Assembly (NCBI RefSeq): GCF_014334135.1
Contig: NZ_CP060497.1
Location: 4,464,001 to 4,528,000 of the forward strand
Origin: Olivibacter sp. SDN3
GTDB taxonomy: Bacteria; Bacteroidota; Bacteroidia; Sphingobacteriales; Sphingobacteriaceae
Direction: 5' to 3'
Length of the DNA: 64,000 nucleotides
In this document: piece by piece, positions 7,748 through 16,133 of the stretch
How positions within the stretch are numbered: position 1 is the stretch's first letter
Layout of the letters: each line of letters opens with the position of its first letter
Notes under the pieces: generated by a model
Told to the model about the DNA's origin: nothing
The model's input: only the letters and a program-made list of their open reading frames with translations
Database searches by the model: none
Made by a program: the position numbers and the translations under genes

Positions 7748-7758
7748 GCTACGGAATC
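7686..7758 (-). tRNA. tRNA-Lys (anticodon UUU)
   Basis: The cloverleaf has acceptor GATTCCG / CGGGATC, D arm AGCTCAGCTGGTAGAGC, anticodon loop with TTT in ACACTTTTAATGT, and T arm CTGGGTTCGAATCCCAG. CCA is not encoded. The 73 nt are identical to the tRNA at 60123-60195 on the other strand. Confidence 0.96.
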
Positions 7759-7807
7759 GAGCTTTCAAGTGTCTCTAACACCATTTTTTCTTTCTTCGAA
7801 AGAGCTG

Positions 7808-7838
7808 CAAAGATAGGATACTGTGCGATACAATGCAA
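7808..7838 (-). promoter_or_regulatory. Bacteroidota sigma-A promoter of tRNA-Lys
   Basis: On the minus strand TTGC (7838-7835), a 19-nt spacer and TATCTTTG (7815-7808) match TTG-N19-TAnnTTTG. It lies about 50 bp upstream of the tRNA. Confidence 0.8.
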
Positions 7839-7916
7839 GTTAAAACAATAGTTTATGCCGAAAAAAAACATAACTACTTAAAAAACAGTAAAAAAAAATT
7901 GAATAGATACGTCTTA

Positions 7917-8885
7917 TCATGCAATCAATATAATTTTACCGAAATGTTTATTTGTTTCCATTAAAGCATGTGCACTTGAAGCCATATCTAGCGGATAAGT
8001 TTTATATATCACGGGAGAAAATCTTCCCTCATTTAAAATAGGCCAAACGTGCTGTTGGATTTCATTAGCAAGTGATGCTTTGAATACTTTACTCCTGCTT
8101 CTTAATGTACTCCCAGTAATAGTAATTCTTTTCTGCATCATTTTCATGATATTTAGGTTCACCAGATTACCCTTCATTGCATTTATATAAACTAATCGTC
8201 CTTCCTCTCTTAGAATATTGATGTTTTTCTCAAAATATGTTCCTCCAACCATGTCTAATATGACATCTACAGCTTGACCTTTAAATACTTTTTCAAAGTC
8301 ACTTTCCTTATAATTTACACAGAAGTCAGCACCGAGGTCAACGCAAACCTGGCACTTCTCCTTAGATCCAGCTGTAGCCAGAACTTTTGCTCCCAATGCT
8401 TTTGCTAACTGAATTGCGGTTACGCCAATGCCGCTGCTACCACCGTGAACCAGTAAGGTTTCTCCAGCTATTAATTTACCCCGTTGAAAAACATTGTGCC
8501 AAACGGTAAAGATGGTTTCTGGTAGTCCGGCGGCTTCAGCAAAGCTGAAGCCTTTCGGGACTGGTAGACACTGTCCGCCGTGGACAGCAACATATTCAGC
8601 ATAACCACCCCCAGCCAATAAAGCGCATACCTCGTCGCCCACACGCCACTTTTCTACGCTCTTCCCTACCGCTTTGATATAACCTGAAATTTCCAGACCA
8701 GGAATATCCTGAGAAACCCCTTGTGGAGCAGGATAGTTTCCTTTTCGTTGAAATACGTCGGGTCTATTGACTCCGGCAGCTTTCACTTGAATGAGTACTT
8801 CATCGTCTGAAATAAGAGGTATCTCTCGTTCTTGAGTGATTAATACATCCGGGTCGCCATATCCATTAATTGCAACAACTTTCAT
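7917..8885 (-). CDS. Quinone oxidoreductase / zinc-free medium-chain alcohol dehydrogenase (PIG3-like)
   Basis: The 322-residue protein has a GroES-like N-terminal domain (VKAAGVNRPDVFQRKGNYP) and a Rossmann NADPH-binding domain with LLVHGGSSGIGVTAIQLAKAL and GAKVLATAGS. PIG3-type enzymes reduce quinones and enals with NADPH and lack the catalytic zinc. It lies as a single gene between two tRNA-Lys genes, outside the mobile segments, and so probably belongs to the host backbone. Confidence 0.9.
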   Translation of the reverse strand: MKVVAINGYGDPDVLITQEREIPLISDDEVLIQVKAAGVNRPDVFQRKGNYPAPQGVSQDIPGLEISGYIKAVGKSVEKWRVGDEVCALLAGGGYAEYVAVHGGQCLPVPKGFSFAEAAGLPETIFTVWHNVFQRGKLIAGETLLVHGGSSGIGVTAIQLAKALGAKVLATAGSKEKCQVCVDLGADFCVNYKESDFEKVFKGQAVDVILDMVGGTYFEKNINILREEGRLVYINAMKGNLVNLNIMKMMQKRITITGSTLRSRSKVFKASLANEIQQHVWPILNEGRFSPVIYKTYPLDMASSAHALMETNKHFGKIILIA

Positions 8886-8986
8886 GATTTATTTAAATTA
8901 TTTAAATGTATTATCCATGCTATAAAAAAATCTTTTAACTGCATCTTACCTTATTAATAAGCAGACAAAATCGTTTCATCTGCCTT

Positions 8987-9289
8987 TCATATATTTCTTC
9001 CCTTAATTAGTAGAATAGACCTTATTGATTTTTCTTTCAAATGTAAAAACCGCTTTCTTTCTTCATCTTGCATGAAATCTTCGAAATCACTATCTGATTC
9101 AAACCTTGCTATATGAATTTCATACGGCTTTTCGATATGCGCATCTATAATAGACGCTTCATTAGGTCGCATACGAAGCAAAAGCTGTCCATTATACTTT
9201 GAAATGGCAGGTATGGCTATCTCTTCAAATTGATGAAAAGTTTCCTCGAAACCTTCTTTTATATAAATAAGTTGGGTGATATAAAGCAT
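8987..9289 (-). CDS. DUF1330-like small dimeric alpha-beta barrel protein
   Basis: The 100-residue protein starting MLYITQLIYIKEGFEETFH resembles the DUF1330/ABM-type ferredoxin fold: a beta strand, helix with FEEIAIPAISKY, strand GQLLLRMRP, and a helix ending in a FMQDEERKRFLHLKEKS segment. The longer upstream reading frame adds 13 residues without family support. Its role is unknown. Confidence 0.65.
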   Translation of the reverse strand: MLYITQLIYIKEGFEETFHQFEEIAIPAISKYNGQLLLRMRPNEASIIDAHIEKPYEIHIARFESDSDFEDFMQDEERKRFLHLKEKSIRSILLIKGRNI

Positions 9290-9409
9290 AATATGTTGAA
9301 AAAATTTGACAACGTGTATTGATTTCAATCTGACCTCGATAGTAAAAACAGCACCTTAATCCAAAGTTATGTTTTTTAACAATGTATTCTTTTTTTTTAT
9401 TAAAAAGCC

Positions 9410-9417
9410 TAACTTTG
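9410..9417 (+). promoter_or_regulatory. -7 element of the tRNA-Lys(CUU) promoter
   Basis: TAACTTTG matches the Bacteroidota -7 consensus TAnnTTTG and lies 20 bp before the tRNA. The -33 element is weak (T-rich). Confidence 0.65.
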
Positions 9418-9437
9418 GGCTACCAAGTAATAATATT

Positions 9438-9513
9438 GACTTCGTAGCTCAGTTGGTAGAGCAACTGACTCTTAATCAGTGGGTCGAGAGTTCGAGCCTC
9501 TCCGGGGTCACCA
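9438..9513 (+). tRNA. tRNA-Lys (anticodon CUU)
   Basis: Acceptor GACTTCG / CGGGGTC, D arm AGCTCAGTTGGTAGAGC, anticodon loop with CTT in GACTCTTAATC, T arm GAGAGTTCGAGCCTCTC, and an encoded CCA. Its 3' part is repeated at 15408-15438, so the gene is an integration site. Confidence 0.96.
9481..9511 (+). repeat. att direct repeat, tRNA-Lys copy (31 bp)
   Basis: The 31 bp from the anticodon stem's 3' side through CAC recur exactly at 15408-15438 in the same orientation. This is the pattern left by a tyrosine-integrase element that integrates into a tRNA 3' end. Confidence 0.85.
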
Positions 9514-9652
9514 CATTAAAAAGTCGTTTTTTCGTATAGAAAAACGGCTTTTTTGCGTTTCTAAGCGCAGATTAGAAACCTCTGCACTTGCCGAATCGGA
9601 TACCCCGAATCGGTGTGATTTACATAGTTTTTTGTTGAACTTCACGCAAAAT

Positions 9653-9670
9653 CGTAACAAATAGGTAACG
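9653..9670 (+). repeat. Integrase arm-site-like repeat (left)
   Basis: The 18-mer beginning CGTAACAAATAGG matches 15282-15299 at 17 of 18 positions in the same orientation. One lies near each end of the island, 140-bp from the att repeats. A binding site for the integrase N-terminal domain is inferred. Confidence 0.45.
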
Positions 9671-9696
9671 AAATTTTGTGTGCTAATTGAAAAATT

Positions 9697-10230
9697 ATGG
9701 CAACCGTAAGCGCAAAAGTTTATGAGCACCACAAAAAAGCCGATGGCACCTACAATGTAAAAATCTGTGTCCATCACAAACGGGAGAGAAAGTTTATTGA
9801 CACCAATCACTATGTTGTCAGAAAGCAACTAACCAAGGATTACAAAATCAAGGATTCTTTTGTTGTTGAAAAAGTGGATCGTCAATTAAAGGAATACCGC
9901 AAAGTCATCAGTGAGTTAGATGATCGACTCATTGATTTCACGGCTGAATCCCTTAGAGATTTTCTGAGAGACAAAGATGAAGATATCGACTTTGTGAAAT
10001 TCTGCGACAACCATATTAAGAGGCTTAGAAACGATGGCAGGGAAAGAAGCGCGGACAACCATAGGGTAATACGTAATAGTCTTGTTGATTTTTTTAAGAG
10101 GGAGTCTTTCTCCATCAATGAATATTGGCTGAAAAATGCTAACAACTTCCATGTTTGGGATTACAATTTGTTTTGGATGAGCATCAGAACAAATGTGGCT
10201 GAGCGCTTAGCTGCTTTTTATAAATCCTAA
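9697..10230 (+). pseudogene. Tyrosine integrase, N-terminal part only
   Basis: The 177 residues begin MATVSAKVYEHHKKADGTYN, an arm-DNA-binding domain of Bacteroidota phage-type integrases, then a SAM-like core-binding region (VKFCDNHIKRLRNDGRERSA). Full-length members have about 400 residues with an R-H-R-Y catalytic domain, which is absent. The frame ends in SIRTNVAERLAAFYKS, which does not look like the family and probably comes from fusion at the deletion point. Position directly after the tRNA att site is typical. Confidence 0.8.
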
Positions 10231-10291
10231 CGGATAGCTGTAAATCAATCAATAGCAGATTTATCCCATTTCAGCTATTGCTTCTTGAATA

Positions 10292-10322
10292 AAAGTGTGA
10301 CCGAAGTCACACTTTTTTTGTG
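10292..10322 (+). terminator. Rho-independent terminator after the integrase fragment
   Basis: Stem AAAGTGTGAC / GTCACACTTT with loop CGAA, followed by a T run. Confidence 0.85.
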
Positions 10323-10411
10323 CGTTGCCTCCTTCCTAAAGGGTAGTGCCTCATCGTACCTTTGATATATCAAAAGCAATAAAGAGTATAACAATTTAAA
10401 ATTTATAAATC

Positions 10412-11086
10412 ATGAGTAAAAAAGTTTTGATTATCGCTTCCAATGCCAATGCCATTGGACCGAACAACAGAAGAACAGGTGTTTTTTTACCTGAAGTAGC
10501 CCACCCTTATGCCGAGTTTGATAAAGCTGGTTTTCACATCGACTTCGCTTCCTTAACAGGTGATACGCCTTATCTGGATGCGCTAAATTTAGCAGATGAT
10601 GCTGACAACCTAAAATTTTTAACGGGCGATGGTTGGGATTTAATGCAAAAAGCTTCCAAGTTGGAAGATGTGGATACCAGTGTGTATGATGCTGTTTTTG
10701 TTCCGGGAGGATTAGCACCTATGGTAGACATGCCCGAAAACGAATTATTGAAAAAGGTGATTGTCGAGACTTACGAGCGTGGTGCCGTAATCAGTGCCGT
10801 ATGTCACGGCCCTGTAGCATTCCTTAATGCCAAATTGAGTGATGGCTCCTATCTTGTTGAGGGCAAAAACATTTAATCCTTTACTACAAAAGAGGAAGAC
10901 AATTATGCCAGAGCCGATGTTCCTTTTGATTTGCAAACAGCATTGGTAGCACAGGGTGCTATATTTCATGAGGCAGAACCTTGGCAGGATCAAAGCATTC
11001 AAGACGGACGAATAGTGACTGGACAAAATCCCGCTTCGGCAAAAAGTGTAGGCGAAAAAGTAGTCGCTTTATTAGCTGAAAAATAA
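10412..11086 (+). pseudogene. DJ-1/PfpI-family protein (Hsp31/glyoxalase-like) with one internal stop
   Basis: The first 154 residues (10412-10876) carry the class I amidotransferase-like fold with nucleophile Cys in AVISAVCHGP (residue about 131) and the family motif SNANAIGPNNRR-like NANAIGPNNRRTG. A TAA at 10874-10876 stops the frame, but the same frame continues to a normal C-terminus (ending EKVVALLAEK) at 11086. The paralogue at 12252-13040 has Thr at this place. The short product lacks the last third of the fold. DJ-1/Hsp31 proteins act on methylglyoxal or as chaperones. A base error or stop-codon readthrough cannot be excluded. Confidence 0.8.
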
Positions 11087-11149
11087 CACATTAGAGACAG
11101 TTCCTCTCGAACAATCAATAGGAATTGTTTCAATTAAAATTTAAAAATC

Positions 11150-11452
11150 ATGAACAATAAAACAATCATAACCTTTGCCAAATGGCAGGTAAAACAAGGC
11201 AATTTAGAAACCGTAGTATCACTTTTGAAAGAAGCTGTTGCAAAAAGTTCTGCCGAAGAAGGCAACCTGAAGTATGAAGTGTATCAAGGCAATGATAACG
11301 AAAATATCTTGATGCTTTTTGAAGAATATAAAAATCAGGAAGCATTGGAATTTCATAGAAATTCCGCTCATTTTCAAGAAGTAGTAGTTGGAAAAATAGT
11401 ACCGTTATTGGAAAACAGAGAAGTAATAATTAGTTCATTATTGGACTTTTAA
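11150..11452 (+). CDS. Antibiotic-biosynthesis-monooxygenase (ABM) domain protein, YgiN-like
   Basis: A complete 100-residue ferredoxin-like ABM fold: TIITFAKWQVKQGNLETVVSLL, then EEGNLKYEVYQ, ILMLFEEYKNQEALEFHRNS and the C-terminal VVVGKIVPLLENREV. Members act as quinol or small-aromatic monooxygenases or simply as dimeric stress proteins without cofactor. It lies 63 bp after the DJ-1 gene and 11 bp before the SDR gene, so it is in the detoxification operon. Confidence 0.85.
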   Translation: MNNKTIITFAKWQVKQGNLETVVSLLKEAVAKSSAEEGNLKYEVYQGNDNENILMLFEEYKNQEALEFHRNSAHFQEVVVGKIVPLLENREVIISSLLDF

Positions 11453-11463
11453 AAATAATTAAA

Positions 11464-12207
11464 ATGGAAAATAATATTCAAAATAAAGTTGTCGTCATTA
11501 CTGGAGCCAGTAGTGGTCTGGGAGAGGAAACAGCCAAATATCTTGCTGAAAAAGGAGCGCGTGTTGTGCTTGGAGCAAGACGAGCAGATAAATTGGAACA
11601 AATTGTAGCAGAGATTACCTCAAAAGGAGGCACTGCAATATACCAAGTTACAGATGTAACCGATAAAGAACAAGTCCAGAACTTGGTTGACATCTCTGTA
11701 ACTACTTACGGTAAAATTGACGTTTTGATTAATAATGCCGGTATCATGCCTATTGCTCCAATGTCTGAGCTTAGGATCGATGAATGGGACAGTATGATCG
11801 ATATTAATATCAAAGGGGTCTTGTATGGAATAGCAGCGGCTTTACCAATTTTTCAAAAACAGGAGTCTGGGCATTTCATCAATTTAGGTTCTGTTGCGGG
11901 CATCAAGGTTTTCAGTCCAGGTGGTACTGTTTATAGCGGAACCAAATATGCGATTCGTGCTATAACCGATGGTCTTCGACATGAAGTTGGAGGAAATATA
12001 CGAACAACTACGATAGAACCTGGGGCTATTGATTCGGAACTGAAGTTCGGTACAAAGCACGAGACCAGTGCCAAAGGTGTCAATAAATTCTATGAACTGG
12101 CTATTCCTGCCGCCTCTGTAGCAAGAGCCATTGCCTTTGCCATTGAACAACCTGCCGATGTAGATATCAATGAAATTGTATTACGCCCTACTGCGCAGGA
12201 GTTTTGA
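11464..12207 (+). CDS. Short-chain dehydrogenase/reductase (classical SDR)
   Basis: This 247-residue classical SDR has the nucleotide-binding motif TGASSGLG (residues 13-20), NNAG near residue 90, catalytic Ser in NLGSVAG and YxxxK in VYSGTKYA. ARR after the second strand suggests NADP preference. The substrate is unknown; many close relatives reduce carbonyls. It is co-oriented with the DJ-1, ABM and aldehyde dehydrogenase genes of the island. Confidence 0.9.
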   Translation: MENNIQNKVVVITGASSGLGEETAKYLAEKGARVVLGARRADKLEQIVAEITSKGGTAIYQVTDVTDKEQVQNLVDISVTTYGKIDVLINNAGIMPIAPMSELRIDEWDSMIDINIKGVLYGIAAALPIFQKQESGHFINLGSVAGIKVFSPGGTVYSGTKYAIRAITDGLRHEVGGNIRTTTIEPGAIDSELKFGTKHETSAKGVNKFYELAIPAASVARAIAFAIEQPADVDINEIVLRPTAQEF

Positions 12208-12251
12208 TGCTTATAAATAATAATATCATTAACAATTTAAAATTTATCAAC

Positions 12252-13040
12252 ATGAAAAAGTTCATTATCGCAACACTGGCAATTGCCTTTTTCTCTTCGT
12301 TTGCACAAGGCAAAAAAGAAAATAGTACCGTAAAAAAAGAAACCATTAAAAGTGAAGCAAAAGCAGACAAAAAAGTTTTAATCATTGTATCAAATGCCAA
12401 CGCAATTGGTCCAAACAATCGTAGAACGGGCATCTTTTTGCCAGAAGTGGCTCATCCGTATGCAGAATTTGACAAGGCTAATTATCAAATTGATTTTGCC
12501 AGTTTAACAGGTGATACTCCATATTTAGATGCGCTAGAATTGGCAAATGACCCACAAAACCTCTCTTTTTTAACAGGAGAAGGATGGAAAGTCATGCAGA
12601 AAGCCGTAAAACTATCGGATGTTGATGTCAGTAAATACGACGCCATCTTTGTGCCCGGCGGTTTGGCACCGATGGCTGATATGGCTGAAAATGCGCTTCT
12701 TAAAAAAGTAATTAAAGAGACGTTTGAAAGAAATGCTGTTGTGGGTGCCGTGTGTCACGGTCCGGTATCGTTATTAAATGTAAAACTTAGCAATGATTCC
12801 TATTTAGTAAAGGGTAAAAATATTACCTCCTTTACAGATGAAGAAGAAAAAGCTTATGCTCTGGCAGATGTGCCTTTTCTTCTTGAAACTGCCTTGACAG
12901 AACAAGGCGCAAAATTCCATGCTGCTGAATCTTGGTCTGCTCATAGCATCGCTGATGGTAATTTGGTAACAGGTCAAAACCCTGCTTCGGCAAAAGGAGT
13001 GGCTGAAAAAATGATCACGATCTTAAACACATCCAAATAA
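12252..13040 (+). CDS. Secreted DJ-1/PfpI-family protein
   Basis: This 262-residue protein starts MKKFIIATLAIAFFSSFAQG, a signal peptide, followed by a Lys-rich linker and the DJ-1 domain. It has NANAIGPNNRRTG, catalytic Cys in VGAVCHGPV and an intact C-terminus (ITSFTDEEEKAYA, HSIADGNLVTGQNPASAKG). It is a close paralogue of the gene at 10412 but is exported. An in-frame ATG at 12204 would add 16 residues before the signal peptide and is rejected. The role is probably protection from reactive carbonyls in the periplasm (inference from family). Confidence 0.9.
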   Translation: MKKFIIATLAIAFFSSFAQGKKENSTVKKETIKSEAKADKKVLIIVSNANAIGPNNRRTGIFLPEVAHPYAEFDKANYQIDFASLTGDTPYLDALELANDPQNLSFLTGEGWKVMQKAVKLSDVDVSKYDAIFVPGGLAPMADMAENALLKKVIKETFERNAVVGAVCHGPVSLLNVKLSNDSYLVKGKNITSFTDEEEKAYALADVPFLLETALTEQGAKFHAAESWSAHSIADGNLVTGQNPASAKGVAEKMITILNTSK

Positions 13041-13053
13041 GAATAGGCTGATA

Positions 13054-13092
13054 ATTATCCCATTTATCCTCTTTGTCGGATAGGGGGATAAT
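13054..13092 (+). terminator. Hairpin after the secreted DJ-1 gene
   Basis: Stem ATTATCCC / GGGATAAT with an inner ATCC / GGAT pair. There is no clear T run, so termination is uncertain. Confidence 0.45.
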
Positions 13093-13114
13093 CATCGATT
13101 AAAAATGAGGTGGC

Positions 13115-13532
13115 ATGAAAAACAGTAAGGTTATATTTACGATAATGGTATTGCTAATATTTACCATGGATAGTTTGGCTCAGACGAAGAAAGCGATGAC
13201 ACAAAACCTCGATGCTTCAAAAAATACCTGTCAGATGATGATAAAAGATAGTAGTGTCATTCATGTTTTCGCCAAGTGGAAAGTCAAGCACTATGCAGAC
13301 CAATGGTTGCTTAGCACAGCCTTAAACTATACGATTTTGCAGCCAGGCACCCTGGAAGAAAAAAAGGGTTCGGGAATGATAACAGTCAACGTAGAAAACC
13401 CGGGGTGGAAATGCCTTTGAAAATGTAGTGACTACCTTGGTTGAAGTACTAGAAAATACAGCTGCATTCAAAAAAGTCATCACGATGCACGATGGTGAAA
13501 CTCCTATCAGAAAAGCTATTTCGACGTTATAA
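13115..13532 (+). pseudogene. Broken NAD(P)-binding atypical SDR with a signal-peptide-like N-terminus
   Basis: The first frame encodes MKNSKVIFTIMVLLIFTMDS (signal peptide) and then the C-terminal half of a YwnB/NmrA-type SDR: KHYADQWLLSTALNYTILQP. Near 13400 the frame shifts and continues as GNAFENVVTTLVEVLENTAAF and GETPIRKAISTL to a stop at 13532. The Rossmann N-terminal half is missing. It looks like a fusion plus frameshift, so not functional as an enzyme. Confidence 0.65.
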
Positions 13533-13561
13533 TTTTATCAACAAAAATAAAAATAGGTATT

Positions 13562-14956
13562 ATGCAGAACACCGTAAAAATAGAGTCACCTTACGACTTG
13601 AGCGTCATCAAAGAGTTGAATTTGATTGACAACAACGAGCTTGAAAAGACCATACAAACGGCTCAAAATCTTTTTGAAAACCAATCGCTCTGGATTCCTG
13701 CTTTTAAACGAATAGAGATATTGGAAAAAGCTGCTTCACTCATGAATGACAGCATAGAAGAACTGACGCATTTGGCACTGAGTGAAGGAGGAAAACCTTA
13801 CAAAGATTCGAAAGCAGAAGTTTTAAGAGCCATCAAAGGTGTGAAATTAGCAGCCGAGCATATTTCACAAATCAGAGGTGAGCAAATTCCAATGGCATTG
13901 ACGGAATCTGCTCAAAGCCGATTGGCTTTTACCACCAAAGAACCGATTGGTATTGTAGCTGCCATCAGTGCTTTTAATCATCCGTTGAACTTAGCGGTGC
14001 ATCAGGTTGCAACAGCATTTGCAGCCGGTTGTCCGGTCATATTCAAACCAGCCATGACAACCCCCATGTCCGGTATGGCCTTAGCAGAAATTTTTAAGGA
14101 AGCCGGCGCACCCGAAGGTTGGGTACAAGTGGTGCTTTGTGAAAGAGATTTAGCCGAAGCATTGGTTACCGATTCACGAATTCATTTTTTCTCCTTTATC
14201 GGCTCGGCTAAAGTAGGTTGGTATTTGCACAGCAAACTGTCGCCGGGTACAAGAAGCGCTTTGGAACACGGCGGTGCAGCACCTGTAATTGTAGAACAAG
14301 ACGCTGATTTTGATGAAATGATTCCAGATTTGGTAAAGGGCGGGTTCTATCATGCCGGGCAGGTTTGTGTTTCGGTGCAAAGGGTTTATGTGCATGAAGG
14401 GATTATCGAAAATTTTATCGAAAAATTTGTAACAGCTACTAATCAATTAACCGTTGGAGACCCTGCGGATACAGCGACAGATGTTGGTCCTTTGATTTTA
14501 CCCAAAGAAGTAGACCGTGTAGCAGAATGGGTAAATGAAGCGATTGCCGAAGGAGCTCAATTACTTACCGGAGGAAAACGGATTTCAGAAACCCTTTATC
14601 AACCTACTGTTTTGCTCAATCCTTCTGAAAAATCTAAAGTATCGATCAATGAAATTTTCGGTCCTGTGGTTTGTATTTATTCCTATTCGGATCGAAATGA
14701 AGCCATCAAGAGAGCCAATGCGTTGGATGTACATTTTCAGGCTGCGGTATTTACAAAAAACATAGACGCCGCTTTGGATACGGTAAAAAAACTAAATGCT
14801 ACTGCGGTGATGGTCAACGACCATACGGCGTTCAGAGTAGATTGGATGCCTTTTGGAGGAAGAGATACATCTGGAATTGGTATGGGTGGAATTTCCTATA
14901 CAATCAACGAAATGATACGAGAGAAAATGACGGTGATAAAGAGTAAATATTTGTGA
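13562..14956 (+). CDS. Aldehyde dehydrogenase family protein
   Basis: This 464-residue NAD(P)-dependent aldehyde dehydrogenase is of normal length. It has the cofactor segment AISAFNHPLNLAVHQVATAF, the catalytic Glu in SALEHGGAAPV, the nucleophilic Cys in HAGQVCVSVQR (about residue 269) and the C-terminal MPFGGRDTSGIGMGG. It oxidises aldehydes to acids; substrate unknown. It starts 30 bp after the broken SDR and is the last intact cargo gene of the island, consistent with aldehyde detoxification. Confidence 0.92.
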   Translation: MQNTVKIESPYDLSVIKELNLIDNNELEKTIQTAQNLFENQSLWIPAFKRIEILEKAASLMNDSIEELTHLALSEGGKPYKDSKAEVLRAIKGVKLAAEHISQIRGEQIPMALTESAQSRLAFTTKEPIGIVAAISAFNHPLNLAVHQVATAFAAGCPVIFKPAMTTPMSGMALAEIFKEAGAPEGWVQVVLCERDLAEALVTDSRIHFFSFIGSAKVGWYLHSKLSPGTRSALEHGGAAPVIVEQDADFDEMIPDLVKGGFYHAGQVCVSVQRVYVHEGIIENFIEKFVTATNQLTVGDPADTATDVGPLILPKEVDRVAEWVNEAIAEGAQLLTGGKRISETLYQPTVLLNPSEKSKVSINEIFGPVVCIYSYSDRNEAIKRANALDVHFQAAVFTKNIDAALDTVKKLNATAVMVNDHTAFRVDWMPFGGRDTSGIGMGGISYTINEMIREKMTVIKSKYL

Positions 14957-15281
14957 TTAAAAAATTATTATAACTGTAATAAATTATAATAGCCACTACT
15001 TGATCTGACAGTCATGGGTACTAAAAAACTGACAGTCGTTCAGCTAATATACTCCATTTCCTTCAAACTCGACAGACTAATTTGGGTCACGACCTCTCTC
15101 TGTGTGGAGGAGGAGTTGGTTACAAAATGATTTTCGGATAATGCTTCCAACAACTTTCTTAGCTTGCGCCATCGCTTGACCGATTGGCTTTTTGTCAGGA
15201 TGTTTTTTATATCTCCAAAGATCCATTTCCCCATTAGTACAAGGTCGCTCCACAAGACAAATGAAAAAATGCTTTCAGAAC

Positions 15282-15299
15282 CGTAACAAATACGTAACG
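15282..15299 (+). repeat. Integrase arm-site-like repeat (right)
   Basis: CGTAACAAATACGTAACG differs at one base from the copy at 9653-9670. Confidence 0.45.
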
Positions 15300-15407
15300 G
15301 CACAAAATTCTGTGGTTTCAAAAAATGTTCATATATTGCTTCTGTAAAGCGTAAACGCTGAATTTGCATCATGTAAAAAGGTACAGGCCGAAAGTCTCTT
15401 AGTCAGC

Positions 15408-15438
15408 GGGTCGAGAGTTCGAGCCTCTCCGGGGTCAC
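15408..15438 (+). repeat. att direct repeat, distal copy (31 bp)
   Basis: Exact copy of tRNA-Lys positions 9481-9511; the preceding bases (CTCTTAGTCAG) still resemble the anticodon arm, but the rest of the tRNA is absent. It marks the right end of the first island and the left end of a second one, since another integrase fragment follows. Confidence 0.85.
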
Positions 15439-15634
15439 TGTTTGCTAAAGCTCTTTTTTTTAAAAAAAGGGCTTTTTTCTATGCATAAACGCATAATCTG
15501 AACCCTTCCACCTATCGGTTACCTTACTGACGTTTCGTTAAGTTGCGCAGCCCCTCTGCCGAATTGACCAAAAAAGGTTGCTAGAGCCAAAAGAGATACA
15601 AATACGTCACAGTTTTTTAAAAAAAACTGGAAAG

Positions 15635-16041
15635 ATGGCAACCGTAGAGTGCAAAATTTTCTGGCATCACATGAAGTCGGATGGCAAATGTAATGTCAAA
15701 ATCAGGATTGACCACAAAGGCGAGAAAAAGCACATCAACACTTCGGCATTTCGTCGGACAAAACCAAATCAACAAAAACTTCCAGATCAAAGCCCCTTCA
15801 TAAAGAACGTGGTGAACAGGACGCTGGACGAATACTGCGTTGCCATCAGTAGCTGAATCTGTTCACAGCGCAGGACGTAAAGGATTGCCCACTGAATCTG
15901 GGCAGGGAAGTGGACTTCCTTAAATTTATCAAGGAGTATATCGACCAGCTACGCAAAGAGGCCAAGGAAGAACGTGAAAAGGGCTACTCTGACCAAGGAT
16001 TTTCGGTTTCCACCCTCAGATCTTCCATAGCTTCGTTTTGA
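15635..16041 (+). pseudogene. Second tyrosine integrase fragment, frameshifted
   Basis: MATVECKIFWHHMKSDGKCN is the same arm-binding domain as in 9697-10230, but clearly diverged. The frame breaks near 15856 and continues in another frame as LNLFTAQDVKDCPLNLGREV and DFLKFIKEYIDQLRKEAKEE, the core-binding region, ending at 16041. No catalytic domain follows. It sits after an att copy, as expected for a second element that used the same tRNA. Confidence 0.8.
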
Positions 16042-16133
16042 AACCTCAATCTGAAACCAAAATTAGTCCGTGTTTCTTCAGCATAAAAACGGGACAGTAG
16101 CCTATCCACGATTTATTTCGCCGAGCGACTTCA

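Larger units (their letters stand above)
14957..15634. other. Right end of the tRNA-Lys island, with att copy and no supported gene
   Basis: After the aldehyde dehydrogenase there is no convincing gene. The stretch holds the arm-site-like repeat (15282-15299), the second att copy (15408-15438) and a hairpin AGCTCTTTTTTTTAAAAAAAGGGCT after it that would act as a tRNA-type terminator. The second integrase fragment starts at 15635. Confidence 0.5.

Noticed and set aside
15040-15372. Minus-strand 110-codon open frame near the island's right end
   Set aside because: No recognisable family, it covers the arm-like repeat, and its composition does not look coding.
9420-16041. CRISPR array
   Set aside because: Repeats here are two copies of a tRNA end, not regularly spaced; no cas genes are present anywhere in the window.
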